The translations under genes were made by a program, and so were the position numbers. Shown piece by piece: positions 55,601 through 63,020 of a DNA stretch of 64,000 bases (position 1 is its first letter; every line of letters begins with the position of its first letter). This DNA is from Alphaproteobacteria bacterium (GTDB lineage Bacteria > Pseudomonadota > Alphaproteobacteria > Reyranellales > Reyranellaceae), in NCBI GenBank assembly GCA_017307275.1, contig JAFKFK010000010.1, forward strand, positions 177,218 through 241,217, given 5' to 3'. Below the pieces are notes generated by a model. The model searched no databases. It was not told the DNA's origin and saw only the letters and a program-made list of their open reading frames with translations.

Positions 55601-58600
55601 GGACCTACAGCCTCACGAGTCGCCAGTGGCGCCGCCTCGCCCTCACGGCCTCAGCGCCGATCGTCGATGTCGGTCTCTCTTACATTGCCGGTGCATCGGG
55701 CGCCGCCGACGCAGGACTGGCGGTGACTGCCGTCGACCGCAGCGGCAACCACTATCTCGGCTTCCCCTCAAACGGGCCAGCCATCCCGCTTGCCATCGTA
55801 CGCCAGCAGGCTGTGCCTGCCGCCCCCTTCGACCCACAGACCCTGCAACAGGTCCTCGAAATCGAGCCGCATCTCTGGCTCTTCCAGACCAGCCGCGAAT
55901 TGGCAGTACTCGATGTCAGGCAGCGTCGCTGGATATCCGTCATCACGCTCGATCGCAGTGTCGGCACACGTCTGCAGAACTGGCAGAGTTACTTCGTGTT
56001 GATCGACGGTGACGCCGCCGCGCCGCGCGAACTGGCCTTCCTGCCGCGTGCCGCGCTCGTCGGCGGTAACGGCCAGCCGGTAACGCTTTCCTCCATCGCC
56101 TCCTTCCATACGCCCCTGCCCGGCGAAAGGATCGCTCTCGTCGATTCGGAGGCCAATAACACCACAACCTACGAGCTGTTGCGCTATCTCCCCGACGGCC
56201 AGGCCCTGTCCTGCGTCCTGGCAACGCCAGGCCAGATCACCGACTGTCGGCAGACGCTTGCGGCCGCGCTGCAAGTCAGCGCCGGCGACGTTACGGCTGC
56301 CTTCGACTGGTCGGAGCACACGCTCTACTTCGACAAGCGTGGCCATGTCGTTCTCGCCAACCGTCGGGCCCGCAGTTCGCTCGACGTCACACGGGATTTC
56401 ACCAGGGCTGCCGGCGGCAGCATCGATCCAGCAGGGATCACCGTGGAGGAAGCCGGTACTGACCTTTGGTTGTCCTTACCGAAAGGCCGTCTGATCGCTC
56501 TGTCGGCGGATGGCACGGTGCGACTGCTGCTCGACGACGTGCAGGAGATCGTGAGGAAGCGCAGCCGCCAGTGGGCATTGACGAAGTCGGGCCTGCGGCT
56601 CTACCGCAACGGTACGTTCCTGACAGCGGCAGCAACGGCGCGGCAGCTTTTTGCGCCTCATAAGGTCGGCGCCATCAGCCTCGATCGCGATGGCTTCGCT
56701 GTAGCCCTTGGCGACGACCTCACAATTCTGCGCGAACAAGACCAGGGCAGGCGGACGGCGCCGCAAGCCGACGCACTGCTCACCGTGACAAAGCCGACGC
56801 CGCCTCTGGCGCAAGGCACGCGGCCGTTGCAACAAGGGCGCATCGGCCAGGCCGATGGCTGGTGGTTCCGCGACGCACACGATGTCTTCTTCATTGGCAG
56901 GGAGCCCTGCCCGCCTGCTGCGTCCAGTACTGCCGCGTCCGGTGCTCCCGCCGCCAACTGCAAGCTGCTGTCCTACAAGCTGCCAACCAGCGATGCCGAG
57001 GTGCGCGAGATCACGGCCGCCCCATCGCCGGTCTTCTATCTGTCGATCAACGGTGTGACGGAGGCCTTTGCGGCGCCGACCGAGGGAGCGCCGCTGGAGA
57101 AAGTGGCAAGGCCCGCCCCGCAATCGCCTCAGGAGGCGAGACGAGCAATCCCCAACAACCTCCAGGCATTTGTCCGATCGATCACCGATGGCGTCCTGGA
57201 CCCGGGCACCGTGCAGCAATCCGGGACACAAGTATCGATCCAGTACGGCGCCTTCACGCTGCGGCTGAGCGGCCGGACTGCCGGCACCACCGTCGGGCCG
57301 CTGCGACGCCCCTGGCTGGAATGGCTGGTCACGACACGACAGTTCCGGTTGTTCGCTCAGGACGGCAGCGCAGTCGAAGTTTCGGCCGGCGATCTGTTCA
57401 GCAGCAACGGCTTCGCGCCGACGTTACCGGGTGCCGTGTTGGCAGCGTCGTTGCAAGAGATCGTCGTCGCCAACCCCCACGGACTGTGGACGCGATCGCT
57501 GACCGACGATCTGGTCGAACGGGGGCCGCGCTGGACCCGCTTCGACCGGTCGCTTCCTCCTGTCGTGGCGGCAACGGGCGGGCGTTTCTACTTCGATCGT
57601 GATTCGGTGGCCATCGACGGCCGGGCCCTCGAGCCCGATTCCGGTACCTTCGATGTTCAGCGCGATGCCTTGCGGCTCAGTGAGTCGGTGCGCCAAGCCA
57701 GCATCACGGCTCAGCTTATGGTCGATGGTCGACAGGTCGACGATTTTGCTGCGACTGGTTTCCTGCACGATCAGCGGTTGGGAATAGGCATCGACGCGGG
57801 CGTGTCCGTCGTTTTGACTCGCGTCGGCGTGCTGCGGTTGACCGATTTCCGGGACATCCGGCCGTTGCCTGGGCGGGCAGAGACCAGCGTACTATTTGCA
57901 AAGGGCGATGAGCTGCATGCTCGCGTCGACGGCGGAAGCGTCGTGAGATGGACGCAAGCCGGATGGGTTGCCGTCGACGATCCGAGACGCAGCGGTACAC
58001 TGCATGGCGATGCCAACTGGCGCTGGGAGCGCGTCAACGATGAAGTCGTCCTGAGCGGCGCGAAGTGGCGCATCGGCAGGCGCGGCTGGCGCTTCGACTC
58101 TGATGCCGTGATCAGTGCCGCCTGGGGCTCTGATGGCATTGTCCTGGTCACCGAGGACGGCACGCGCACGGCGCAGCGGTTCGCCGATCTTGCCGATTTT
58201 CGTCCAGCCGAAGCGCCGACGCCCACGACCACGGGTGAAGGAGTCGTCGAGGCGCGCTTCCTCGCGCCCGGAACTCCTGTCCTGGGCTACGCCGACCGCG
58301 GCGGCTTCAACGTGACGTGGAACGCGGCCCAGAAGGCTTGGCAGCCGATGGCGCCAGCACAGAATCCCGGCGTGCGACGCGTTGCCGTAGCGGGCGACTT
58401 TCTGAACATTGCCTTCACCCAGATGCGGGCCACCGTCGAACTCGCGGCCGACCACGCCACGAAAGGCAAGACACTCGTGCCCGTGACGTGGCGCGCCCAG
58501 CAAGCTTTTCCATTCGACGTCGCACGCGCAATCGGCACCGACGGGCAGCGTCTGTTCATCTCGACCCTCACGACGCTGCAGGTCGCTGACACCCCCGATG

Positions 58601-60888
58601 GACCGCTGCGCATGATCGACGCGCGCCCCAATGCAACCGGGCCGCCGGCACCGATCGCACGGATCGGCCGCCCGGCAAGCAATCCGCAGCGTTTCGTCGG
58701 CATCAGCGAAGCGTCCACCTGCTTCGACCTGTCGGGTGCATTGCCGCGGCCTTGCACAGAACCTGACACGCTGGTCGAGCGTAGTTTGGGAGCAACGGAT
58801 TTCTGGCGCTGGACGCTGCGCGATCGCGCCATGGTGCGTTACCTCGACGTCACGGGCAGCGTCGTCGGCCCGACTGTCCAAGCGATCGGCGGGCAAGGGT
58901 TTCCACACGACCAGCTGAACGCCTATGTCCAGTGCGGCCGCGGGTTGGCGTTGTGGGCGGACGGCACGCTCGTCATCGAAGTATCCGGCCCGCATCTTGC
59001 CATGGCGCCGCGTACGACCGTCCCCCTGCCGACAGGTGCTCGCACCTTGCATTGCCAGGAGACCGTATCGATGCCAGGCGGTACGCAGCAACAGATTGCG
59101 CCGGGCCTCTATGCCCTGGCCGGTGGCGCTGCCTGGCGGATGAGCGGTCAGCAGTGGACCAACGTCAGCGAGTTCGCAGCGGCACTCAACGAACGGGCGG
59201 CCGGCCTCCTGCCCTACGAGCGGTCCCAGCTCCGCTTGCGCCGCGTTGCCGGAACGCAATCTTCCGTCGCAAGCGGTGGGACGCTGCGCCTGGAGTACAG
59301 GACGCTTGCCAACACGTGGCTGCCGATTGAAGCAGAAGGCGCGCGATACGCCATCGATAGTCGCCTGGGCTTGCTGGTCGCCGACGGCAAGGTCTGGAGT
59401 GTCACGCCCAAAGGTCTGTTGCGGCTCGCATGGTCAGGCAACGAGCTTGCTCTCGATCCTGATGAGGTGCGACTGACGATACTGCCCACGATCGGCAGAC
59501 AACGATGCCTAGTCGATCGTATCGAGCAGAGCGATGGCACCGGCATCGCTCTGCCGATGATGCACGACAAGCCCGTCATATTGCGTTGCCAAAACGGTTC
59601 GGTCTTCGCCAGCACCCAGCTCGGCCAGTCGGACGATGGCGGCTTCCAGCCGCGCCGAGACGATCCTTTCGTGGCGCGGCCCCTGATCGGCGACCCTACA
59701 AGCCCGCTGCAATGGAGTATCGTCGACCGCGTGGCCGGCAGCTATGGACGCCTGCGCCTCGAATGGCGCGGCGAGGCCGTGCCCCTGAACAACGGCCGAT
59801 TTCAGGCCGACGCCTTCGTCGGCATCGCCTCCTTCGAGGAGAACATCCTCGACCTCGTCGCCGAGAACGGCTGGACCCGCACCCGCGAATCAGCCCTGTC
59901 GCTCGCCAGCGCAGACCGACCCGCAGGCAGCAAGAATATCGCCCCGTTTGTGCGATCGGCCGTGCGCGATCGCGACAGCACAGGCGCCAACGTGCTCTGT
60001 CTCAGGGGTGAACAGACAACCAATCGCCAGGCCTTTCGAGACCTCTATCGAGCAGATGGTACTTGGGAGCAGAACGTCTCGTGCGGTCGCTTCGACGCGA
60101 CCGAAGGATTGTGGACCTATCGTGTTCAGCCGTCGGCGAACGGCATCTCCCGGCTCGACATTCGAGGGCGCGATGCGGACGGCATCGAGTTTGCGCGTCC
60201 CTTCGTCGACGGCCGCTTCGGTGATCTCGTCGCAACAGGCGCCCCGCTCGCCGGCACCGGCAGCGGCAGCCTCTCCTTCTTTGTGCCGACGGCGGCAGGC
60301 CTGACGACACTGCTGCAGGGCGGCGGCTTTGCAGGTCCAATCCAGCGGCCAACCACGGCTGGCGAGGTCGCACTTCTGGCGCTGCGCGACGGATCGCCGG
60401 CGATTGTCACGCGAAGCGGCGTGACATCGCTCGACCGTAAGCCGTCGATCGAGTGCCCCGGTGCTCCTCTCCTGCTCGACGCGCTAGGAGAACACGCGCG
60501 CTTCATTGCGATGAGTGTTACACGCGAAGGCCGGATTGAGGCTGTGGCCAATCGTGAGGGCGGTCGCGTCATGGTAGAGGGCCCGTGCACCGGTGCGGTT
60601 CCCGCAGCCGCCTGGCTCACCACCATCGAACTCGCCAGCCGGCAACGGCTACAAGCCCTCGGCGCGGCCTGGAAAGGCCCGCGTGCGGTATCGTTGGCCG
60701 CCAGAGACGGGCGATTGGTTGCTCTGCGCAGCGGTGGGCTACCGGCCGAGACGCCGCTTCTAGACCAGACGGGCGCACCGTTGCGTCTACTGCACGACGG
60801 CAGCGCGGCCTTTCTTTTGACTGACAGCGAGATCTTCCGCATCGACATCGATCGGCTGATCTCGGTGCTTGCCGAACATGGCGGTTAG
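52681..60888 (+). CDS. Giant (2,735-residue) membrane-anchored beta-propeller-array protein
   Basis: The ATG at 52681 follows AGGGCGAGA. A short basic cytoplasmic tail, one membrane helix (about 33-55) and then about 2,680 residues predicted outside the cytoplasm. The body is beta-rich and shows recurrent blade-like units: a Gly/Asp turn, a short hydrophobic strand (GVFDLRRRTWSRL; ELAVLDVRQRRWISV; KSGLRLYRNGTF) and a Trp three to five residues before a strand end (RRWHRR, RDWTGPW, RQWRRLAL, PRWTRFD, AGWVAVDD, RGWRFDSD, QQWTNVS). This is typical of WD40/PQQ/Reg_prop-like propellers; many propellers could fit. No enzymatic motif recognised. It is by far the largest gene of the operon. Confidence 0.85.
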   Translation: MSFASLLARIGRAAHRSVAAERDQLRLPRRSDAILFGVITTAMLALAVVGGSVGYTQLTQGWSDPPVAQPVEDARILTNIRSHGGPFVDATLVPAEGAVYAVRRSGTVHRLNLATMLWSDETLKDLAPDLSTPVTLLQPGCGHYMAEASAACQTEEILFAVTEGGGVAMRQSGRWSVLVGDSQFKRRDGKPVAAEELRSAAMTKDGNVLLVGTATEGIGVFDLRRRTWSRLPDDIDRELVVGGQPLAVTHLLADGGKVHVGTDSGLFTLDQDDDAWRIRRVTGVSGRVVDLAQLRRGVVVLSREACADPADTSRPAGECAMLQKLTSAGDLTFLAGQKENLPALSDNSVMHVAEDGAEVVALGPQGIFAYVLAERRWHRRTDQPVTRVWQPAAGGVLVYAHADKIVRVDRGTTKTFDLPGVRDIVAGVGPGGVALILTEANRIYGLGPDGPRPLLDESTGSRPLASYDTAVEISGVILYLGADGALIHDPQKRTYRTIDKQAVPPMLLAVRGPLKATGKILWVAQNNRLAAFTVETSAAQPVTIEAATPAVIAMPLRSIAAGNSDTAIVVDNTGQPFQASVDNRNPQSPSVTLTPVLGNRPSRAPGDLLDAAFDAQGVIMAAGPRSQASLWTYRPADRDWTGPWHTGLGGEAFAGMAYVFGTPHVLGASGSVVRPTGHDVSVPRLLGSDRPLPFGDSELVDAMADDRTALALTASGTALIYNTEQRRIVDSFSTNATQPRIAGFVDRSPVIYDAAPDITRRADAVHGSSSLAVDGVPALAASVRDKRILTTHRNNAGQRFIAERESGGTTCLYRQPDLSANDVFDVREIGGQLAFLTERGLRFYLPAHRRFALEQSSVGKTARLASLPNHLVIHENDQARLVPLAGPGALSLPSSCEGRTMSYTPQILRGRQIVVDEPRSRLLVLGQRGEIEESTGDRLMPLLSAPGEAPDPRALRRLAADGERIHFAATDALWTYSLTSRQWRRLALTASAPIVDVGLSYIAGASGAADAGLAVTAVDRSGNHYLGFPSNGPAIPLAIVRQQAVPAAPFDPQTLQQVLEIEPHLWLFQTSRELAVLDVRQRRWISVITLDRSVGTRLQNWQSYFVLIDGDAAAPRELAFLPRAALVGGNGQPVTLSSIASFHTPLPGERIALVDSEANNTTTYELLRYLPDGQALSCVLATPGQITDCRQTLAAALQVSAGDVTAAFDWSEHTLYFDKRGHVVLANRRARSSLDVTRDFTRAAGGSIDPAGITVEEAGTDLWLSLPKGRLIALSADGTVRLLLDDVQEIVRKRSRQWALTKSGLRLYRNGTFLTAAATARQLFAPHKVGAISLDRDGFAVALGDDLTILREQDQGRRTAPQADALLTVTKPTPPLAQGTRPLQQGRIGQADGWWFRDAHDVFFIGREPCPPAASSTAASGAPAANCKLLSYKLPTSDAEVREITAAPSPVFYLSINGVTEAFAAPTEGAPLEKVARPAPQSPQEARRAIPNNLQAFVRSITDGVLDPGTVQQSGTQVSIQYGAFTLRLSGRTAGTTVGPLRRPWLEWLVTTRQFRLFAQDGSAVEVSAGDLFSSNGFAPTLPGAVLAASLQEIVVANPHGLWTRSLTDDLVERGPRWTRFDRSLPPVVAATGGRFYFDRDSVAIDGRALEPDSGTFDVQRDALRLSESVRQASITAQLMVDGRQVDDFAATGFLHDQRLGIGIDAGVSVVLTRVGVLRLTDFRDIRPLPGRAETSVLFAKGDELHARVDGGSVVRWTQAGWVAVDDPRRSGTLHGDANWRWERVNDEVVLSGAKWRIGRRGWRFDSDAVISAAWGSDGIVLVTEDGTRTAQRFADLADFRPAEAPTPTTTGEGVVEARFLAPGTPVLGYADRGGFNVTWNAAQKAWQPMAPAQNPGVRRVAVAGDFLNIAFTQMRATVELAADHATKGKTLVPVTWRAQQAFPFDVARAIGTDGQRLFISTLTTLQVADTPDGPLRMIDARPNATGPPAPIARIGRPASNPQRFVGISEASTCFDLSGALPRPCTEPDTLVERSLGATDFWRWTLRDRAMVRYLDVTGSVVGPTVQAIGGQGFPHDQLNAYVQCGRGLALWADGTLVIEVSGPHLAMAPRTTVPLPTGARTLHCQETVSMPGGTQQQIAPGLYALAGGAAWRMSGQQWTNVSEFAAALNERAAGLLPYERSQLRLRRVAGTQSSVASGGTLRLEYRTLANTWLPIEAEGARYAIDSRLGLLVADGKVWSVTPKGLLRLAWSGNELALDPDEVRLTILPTIGRQRCLVDRIEQSDGTGIALPMMHDKPVILRCQNGSVFASTQLGQSDDGGFQPRRDDPFVARPLIGDPTSPLQWSIVDRVAGSYGRLRLEWRGEAVPLNNGRFQADAFVGIASFEENILDLVAENGWTRTRESALSLASADRPAGSKNIAPFVRSAVRDRDSTGANVLCLRGEQTTNRQAFRDLYRADGTWEQNVSCGRFDATEGLWTYRVQPSANGISRLDIRGRDADGIEFARPFVDGRFGDLVATGAPLAGTGSGSLSFFVPTAAGLTTLLQGGGFAGPIQRPTTAGEVALLALRDGSPAIVTRSGVTSLDRKPSIECPGAPLLLDALGEHARFIAMSVTREGRIEAVANREGGRVMVEGPCTGAVPAAAWLTTIELASRQRLQALGAAWKGPRAVSLAARDGRLVALRSGGLPAETPLLDQTGAPLRLLHDGSAAFLLTDSEIFRIDIDRLISVLAEHGG

Positions 60889-60891
60889 AGC

Positions 60892-61920
60892 ATGACGGCC
60901 GCGGAGACTTCCGCTCCACCCGCTAACGTCGCGCGCGAGCGTCTGTCGCTTGGCGGCAAGACGTTCGTCCTGTTCGACGATGGGCAAGTATCCCTGCAGG
61001 CACAGCCAGGTACTTTGATCGGCATACGGGAGCGCAACCAACTCATCGATCGGTCGCTCGATCAGGTCCTGGCCTGGCTCTCCACGAGCGCCGAAAGTCG
61101 CAACGAGGCGGAGGACCCCGTACCCTCGCTCCTGCAGATCGATTCACTCGCAATCCTGCACCAGGTCATGGTCGAAGCAGGCTACGCGGTCCCGATCTCA
61201 GCGTCGGCCTCGCCGTGGCCATCGACGGTGCCGTCGTCAGCCATCATCGTCGCATCTTCCCGTAGAGTCTCGCTGGTCAGCCGGCTGGACCGGCTCGCCG
61301 AGCGATGGCGCGCCCATGACCAGTGGCATGATCGCCTGCACGAGCATCGCCACGCGGCGGCGGCGGCAGCGCAGGCCGAAATCGACATGGGAGAGGCGAT
61401 CCGCTCGGCCGTGGCCAATCCGCAATCTGACATCCCGAAGATCCTGCGGGGCGCAATGAGCTGTGTTGTTCAGCCGACGTGGCCTTTTGAGAGCGGCACC
61501 GTCCGCATTGCTTGCCGTCAGGCGGGGGATGGCAAATCGGCAATAGGAATTCGCTGCCGAGGAACATTTCCCCGACCGGCATGGGTCCTGCTCCGCGATG
61601 GGCGACGTCCGGCGGGACTGAGACGCGGCGACTTTCAAGATCCTGCGGTCCTAGAGCGGGCTCGTCGCAGTCAGATCGCCGAGCTCTATGTCACGGCCAT
61701 GATGGTATTCGCCCTGTCTCCGGACGAAAGCTCTTTGCTGTGGGAGTCGCAGTACGCGCCGCATGCGCCAGACGAGCCCTCGGATGGCGTCACGATCACC
61801 TTCAAAGCAACGATCCGCGCCGCCGACTTCAGAGAGCACGGACTGGCCTTACGCGGCGCCATCGAGGGCGGGCTCGGTACGGTGCCCGAATGGCTGCACT
61901 GGAGCGCCGAGGCGTCCTAG
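60892..61920 (+). CDS. Unrecognised last protein of the propeller operon
   Basis: A 342-residue soluble protein (MTAAETSAPPANVARERLSL...), three bases after the giant gene. An N-terminal part with KTFVLFDDGQVSLQAQPGTL (perhaps reading a ligand or partner), a central Ala/His/Arg-rich helix (about 145-180, LAERWRAHDQWHDRLHEHRH) and a beta-rich C-terminal half (SPDESSLLWESQYAPHAPDE). No signal peptide, membrane helix or known motif. Followed by a hairpin, so probably the operon's last gene. Confidence 0.75.
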   Translation: MTAAETSAPPANVARERLSLGGKTFVLFDDGQVSLQAQPGTLIGIRERNQLIDRSLDQVLAWLSTSAESRNEAEDPVPSLLQIDSLAILHQVMVEAGYAVPISASASPWPSTVPSSAIIVASSRRVSLVSRLDRLAERWRAHDQWHDRLHEHRHAAAAAAQAEIDMGEAIRSAVANPQSDIPKILRGAMSCVVQPTWPFESGTVRIACRQAGDGKSAIGIRCRGTFPRPAWVLLRDGRRPAGLRRGDFQDPAVLERARRSQIAELYVTAMMVFALSPDESSLLWESQYAPHAPDEPSDGVTITFKATIRAADFREHGLALRGAIEGGLGTVPEWLHWSAEAS

Positions 61921-62261
61921 GAATTGCCGAGTTCCCAAGTGCGCTTGGCACAAGAAAACCGAGCGCCAAACAGCAAAAAGCCGACATCCCCGCGGCGAGT
62001 GCCACGCGAATGTCGGCTTCTATGGTTGCGGGGGAGCGCAACCAGCTTAACTTGCTGCTCCAAGCCGCAGCGTAATACCAACCCGCTTAAAGGCTGACCG
62101 ATGCCCAAGCTCGGCGTCCGATGGATCGGATGCGGGCTGGATCGTTGGTTAGAAAGCGCCAGGCGGCGCAGCAGGCGTACGCGTCCGGTAACGGCCGCCT
62201 TTTCGTGAGTGCGGCGGCGTGAGAAGTGAGCACGGTAACTGGCAAGTTAGCGGGCGCGTAA
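61921..62261. other. Intergenic region: hairpin and probable left end of IS66 element
   Basis: 341 bases with no gene. It holds the hairpin at 61978-62019 and, from about 62188 (GTAACGGCCGCCTTTT), sequence resembling the GTAA-starting ends of IS66 elements. The exact IS boundary cannot be fixed without the right end. Confidence 0.5.
61978..62019 (+). terminator. Hairpin after the propeller operon
   Basis: AAGCCGACAT and ATGTCGGCTT form a perfect ten-base stem separated by 22 bases (itself G/C-rich). A five-A run precedes the stem (T-run on the minus strand) and TTCT follows on the plus strand. It lies 57 bases after the last gene stop; a rho-independent-like terminator is plausible though the T-run is weak. 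Confidence 0.5.
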
Positions 62262-62609
62262 ATGTCGACAGTAACGGTTCTGACCAGCCCCGAGCGGCGG
62301 CGTCGATGGTCCACGGCGGAGAAGTCGCGGATCGTCGAGGAGAGCTTGCAGCCTGGGGCGATGGTGACGGCGGTAGCCCAGCGTCACGACGTGCATCCGA
62401 ACCTGCTGCATCACTGGCGGCGACAGGTGCGCCAAGTCGCCAGCCGCAGGGTGAACTTCCTGCCGGTGGCCGTGGCAGCCGAGAAGAAGTCATCGCCCGC
62501 GATCATGGGATCGATCGAGATCGAGCTGGGCGATGCCGTACGGGTACGCGTCGATGCAGCCGTTGATGAGGCGGCGCTGGGCCGGGTTCTTCGCGCGCTG
62601 GGCCGATGA
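62262..62609 (+). CDS. tnpA: IS66 accessory protein TnpA (helix-turn-helix)
   Basis: A 115-residue protein. RRRRWSTAEKSRIVEESLQP and AVAQRHDVHPNLLHHWRRQV form the helix-turn-helix of IS66 Orf1/IS3-type TnpA. The C-terminal IEIELGDAVRVRVD is typical of IS66 TnpA. Stop overlaps tnpB start (ATGA). Confidence 0.92.
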   Translation: MSTVTVLTSPERRRRWSTAEKSRIVEESLQPGAMVTAVAQRHDVHPNLLHHWRRQVRQVASRRVNFLPVAVAAEKKSSPAIMGSIEIELGDAVRVRVDAAVDEAALGRVLRALGR

Positions 62610-62953
62610 TCGGCCTGTCGTCGGCGACGCAGGTCTGGCTGGCGTGCGGCACGACCGATATGCGGCGCGGGTTCGATGGTCTGGCGCTGCTGGTGCAGGA
62701 GACGCTGAAGCGCGACCCGCACTGCGGTCACCTCTTCGTCTTCCGGGGCAAGCGCGGCGGGCTGGTGAAGATCCTGTGGCACGACGGCCAGGGGATGTGC
62801 CTGTTCGCCAAGCGCCTGGATCGTGGCCGGTTCGTGTGGCCGCGGACGGAGGGCGAGGCGGTCACGGTCACGCCAGCGCAGTTGGGCTATCTCCTCGAAG
62901 GCATCGACTGGCGGCTGCCGCAGCGCACGTGGCGGCCACAGGCGGCAGGTTAG
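62606..62953 (+). CDS. tnpB: IS66 accessory protein TnpB
   Basis: A 115-residue IS66 Orf2. The opening stretch VWLACGTTDMRRGFDGLALL and the LFVFRGKRGGLVKILWHDG core are diagnostic for this family. Required with TnpA and TnpC for transposition in studied IS66 elements; its biochemical role is unclear. Confidence 0.95.
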   Translation: MIGLSSATQVWLACGTTDMRRGFDGLALLVQETLKRDPHCGHLFVFRGKRGGLVKILWHDGQGMCLFAKRLDRGRFVWPRTEGEAVTVTPAQLGYLLEGIDWRLPQRTWRPQAAG

Positions 62954-63020
62954 TGCGACAAGGCGACTCGGTGCTGCGGTAGTTGTTGCCTGAGCGGACG
63001 ATCGCGGCATCAATATCGCC

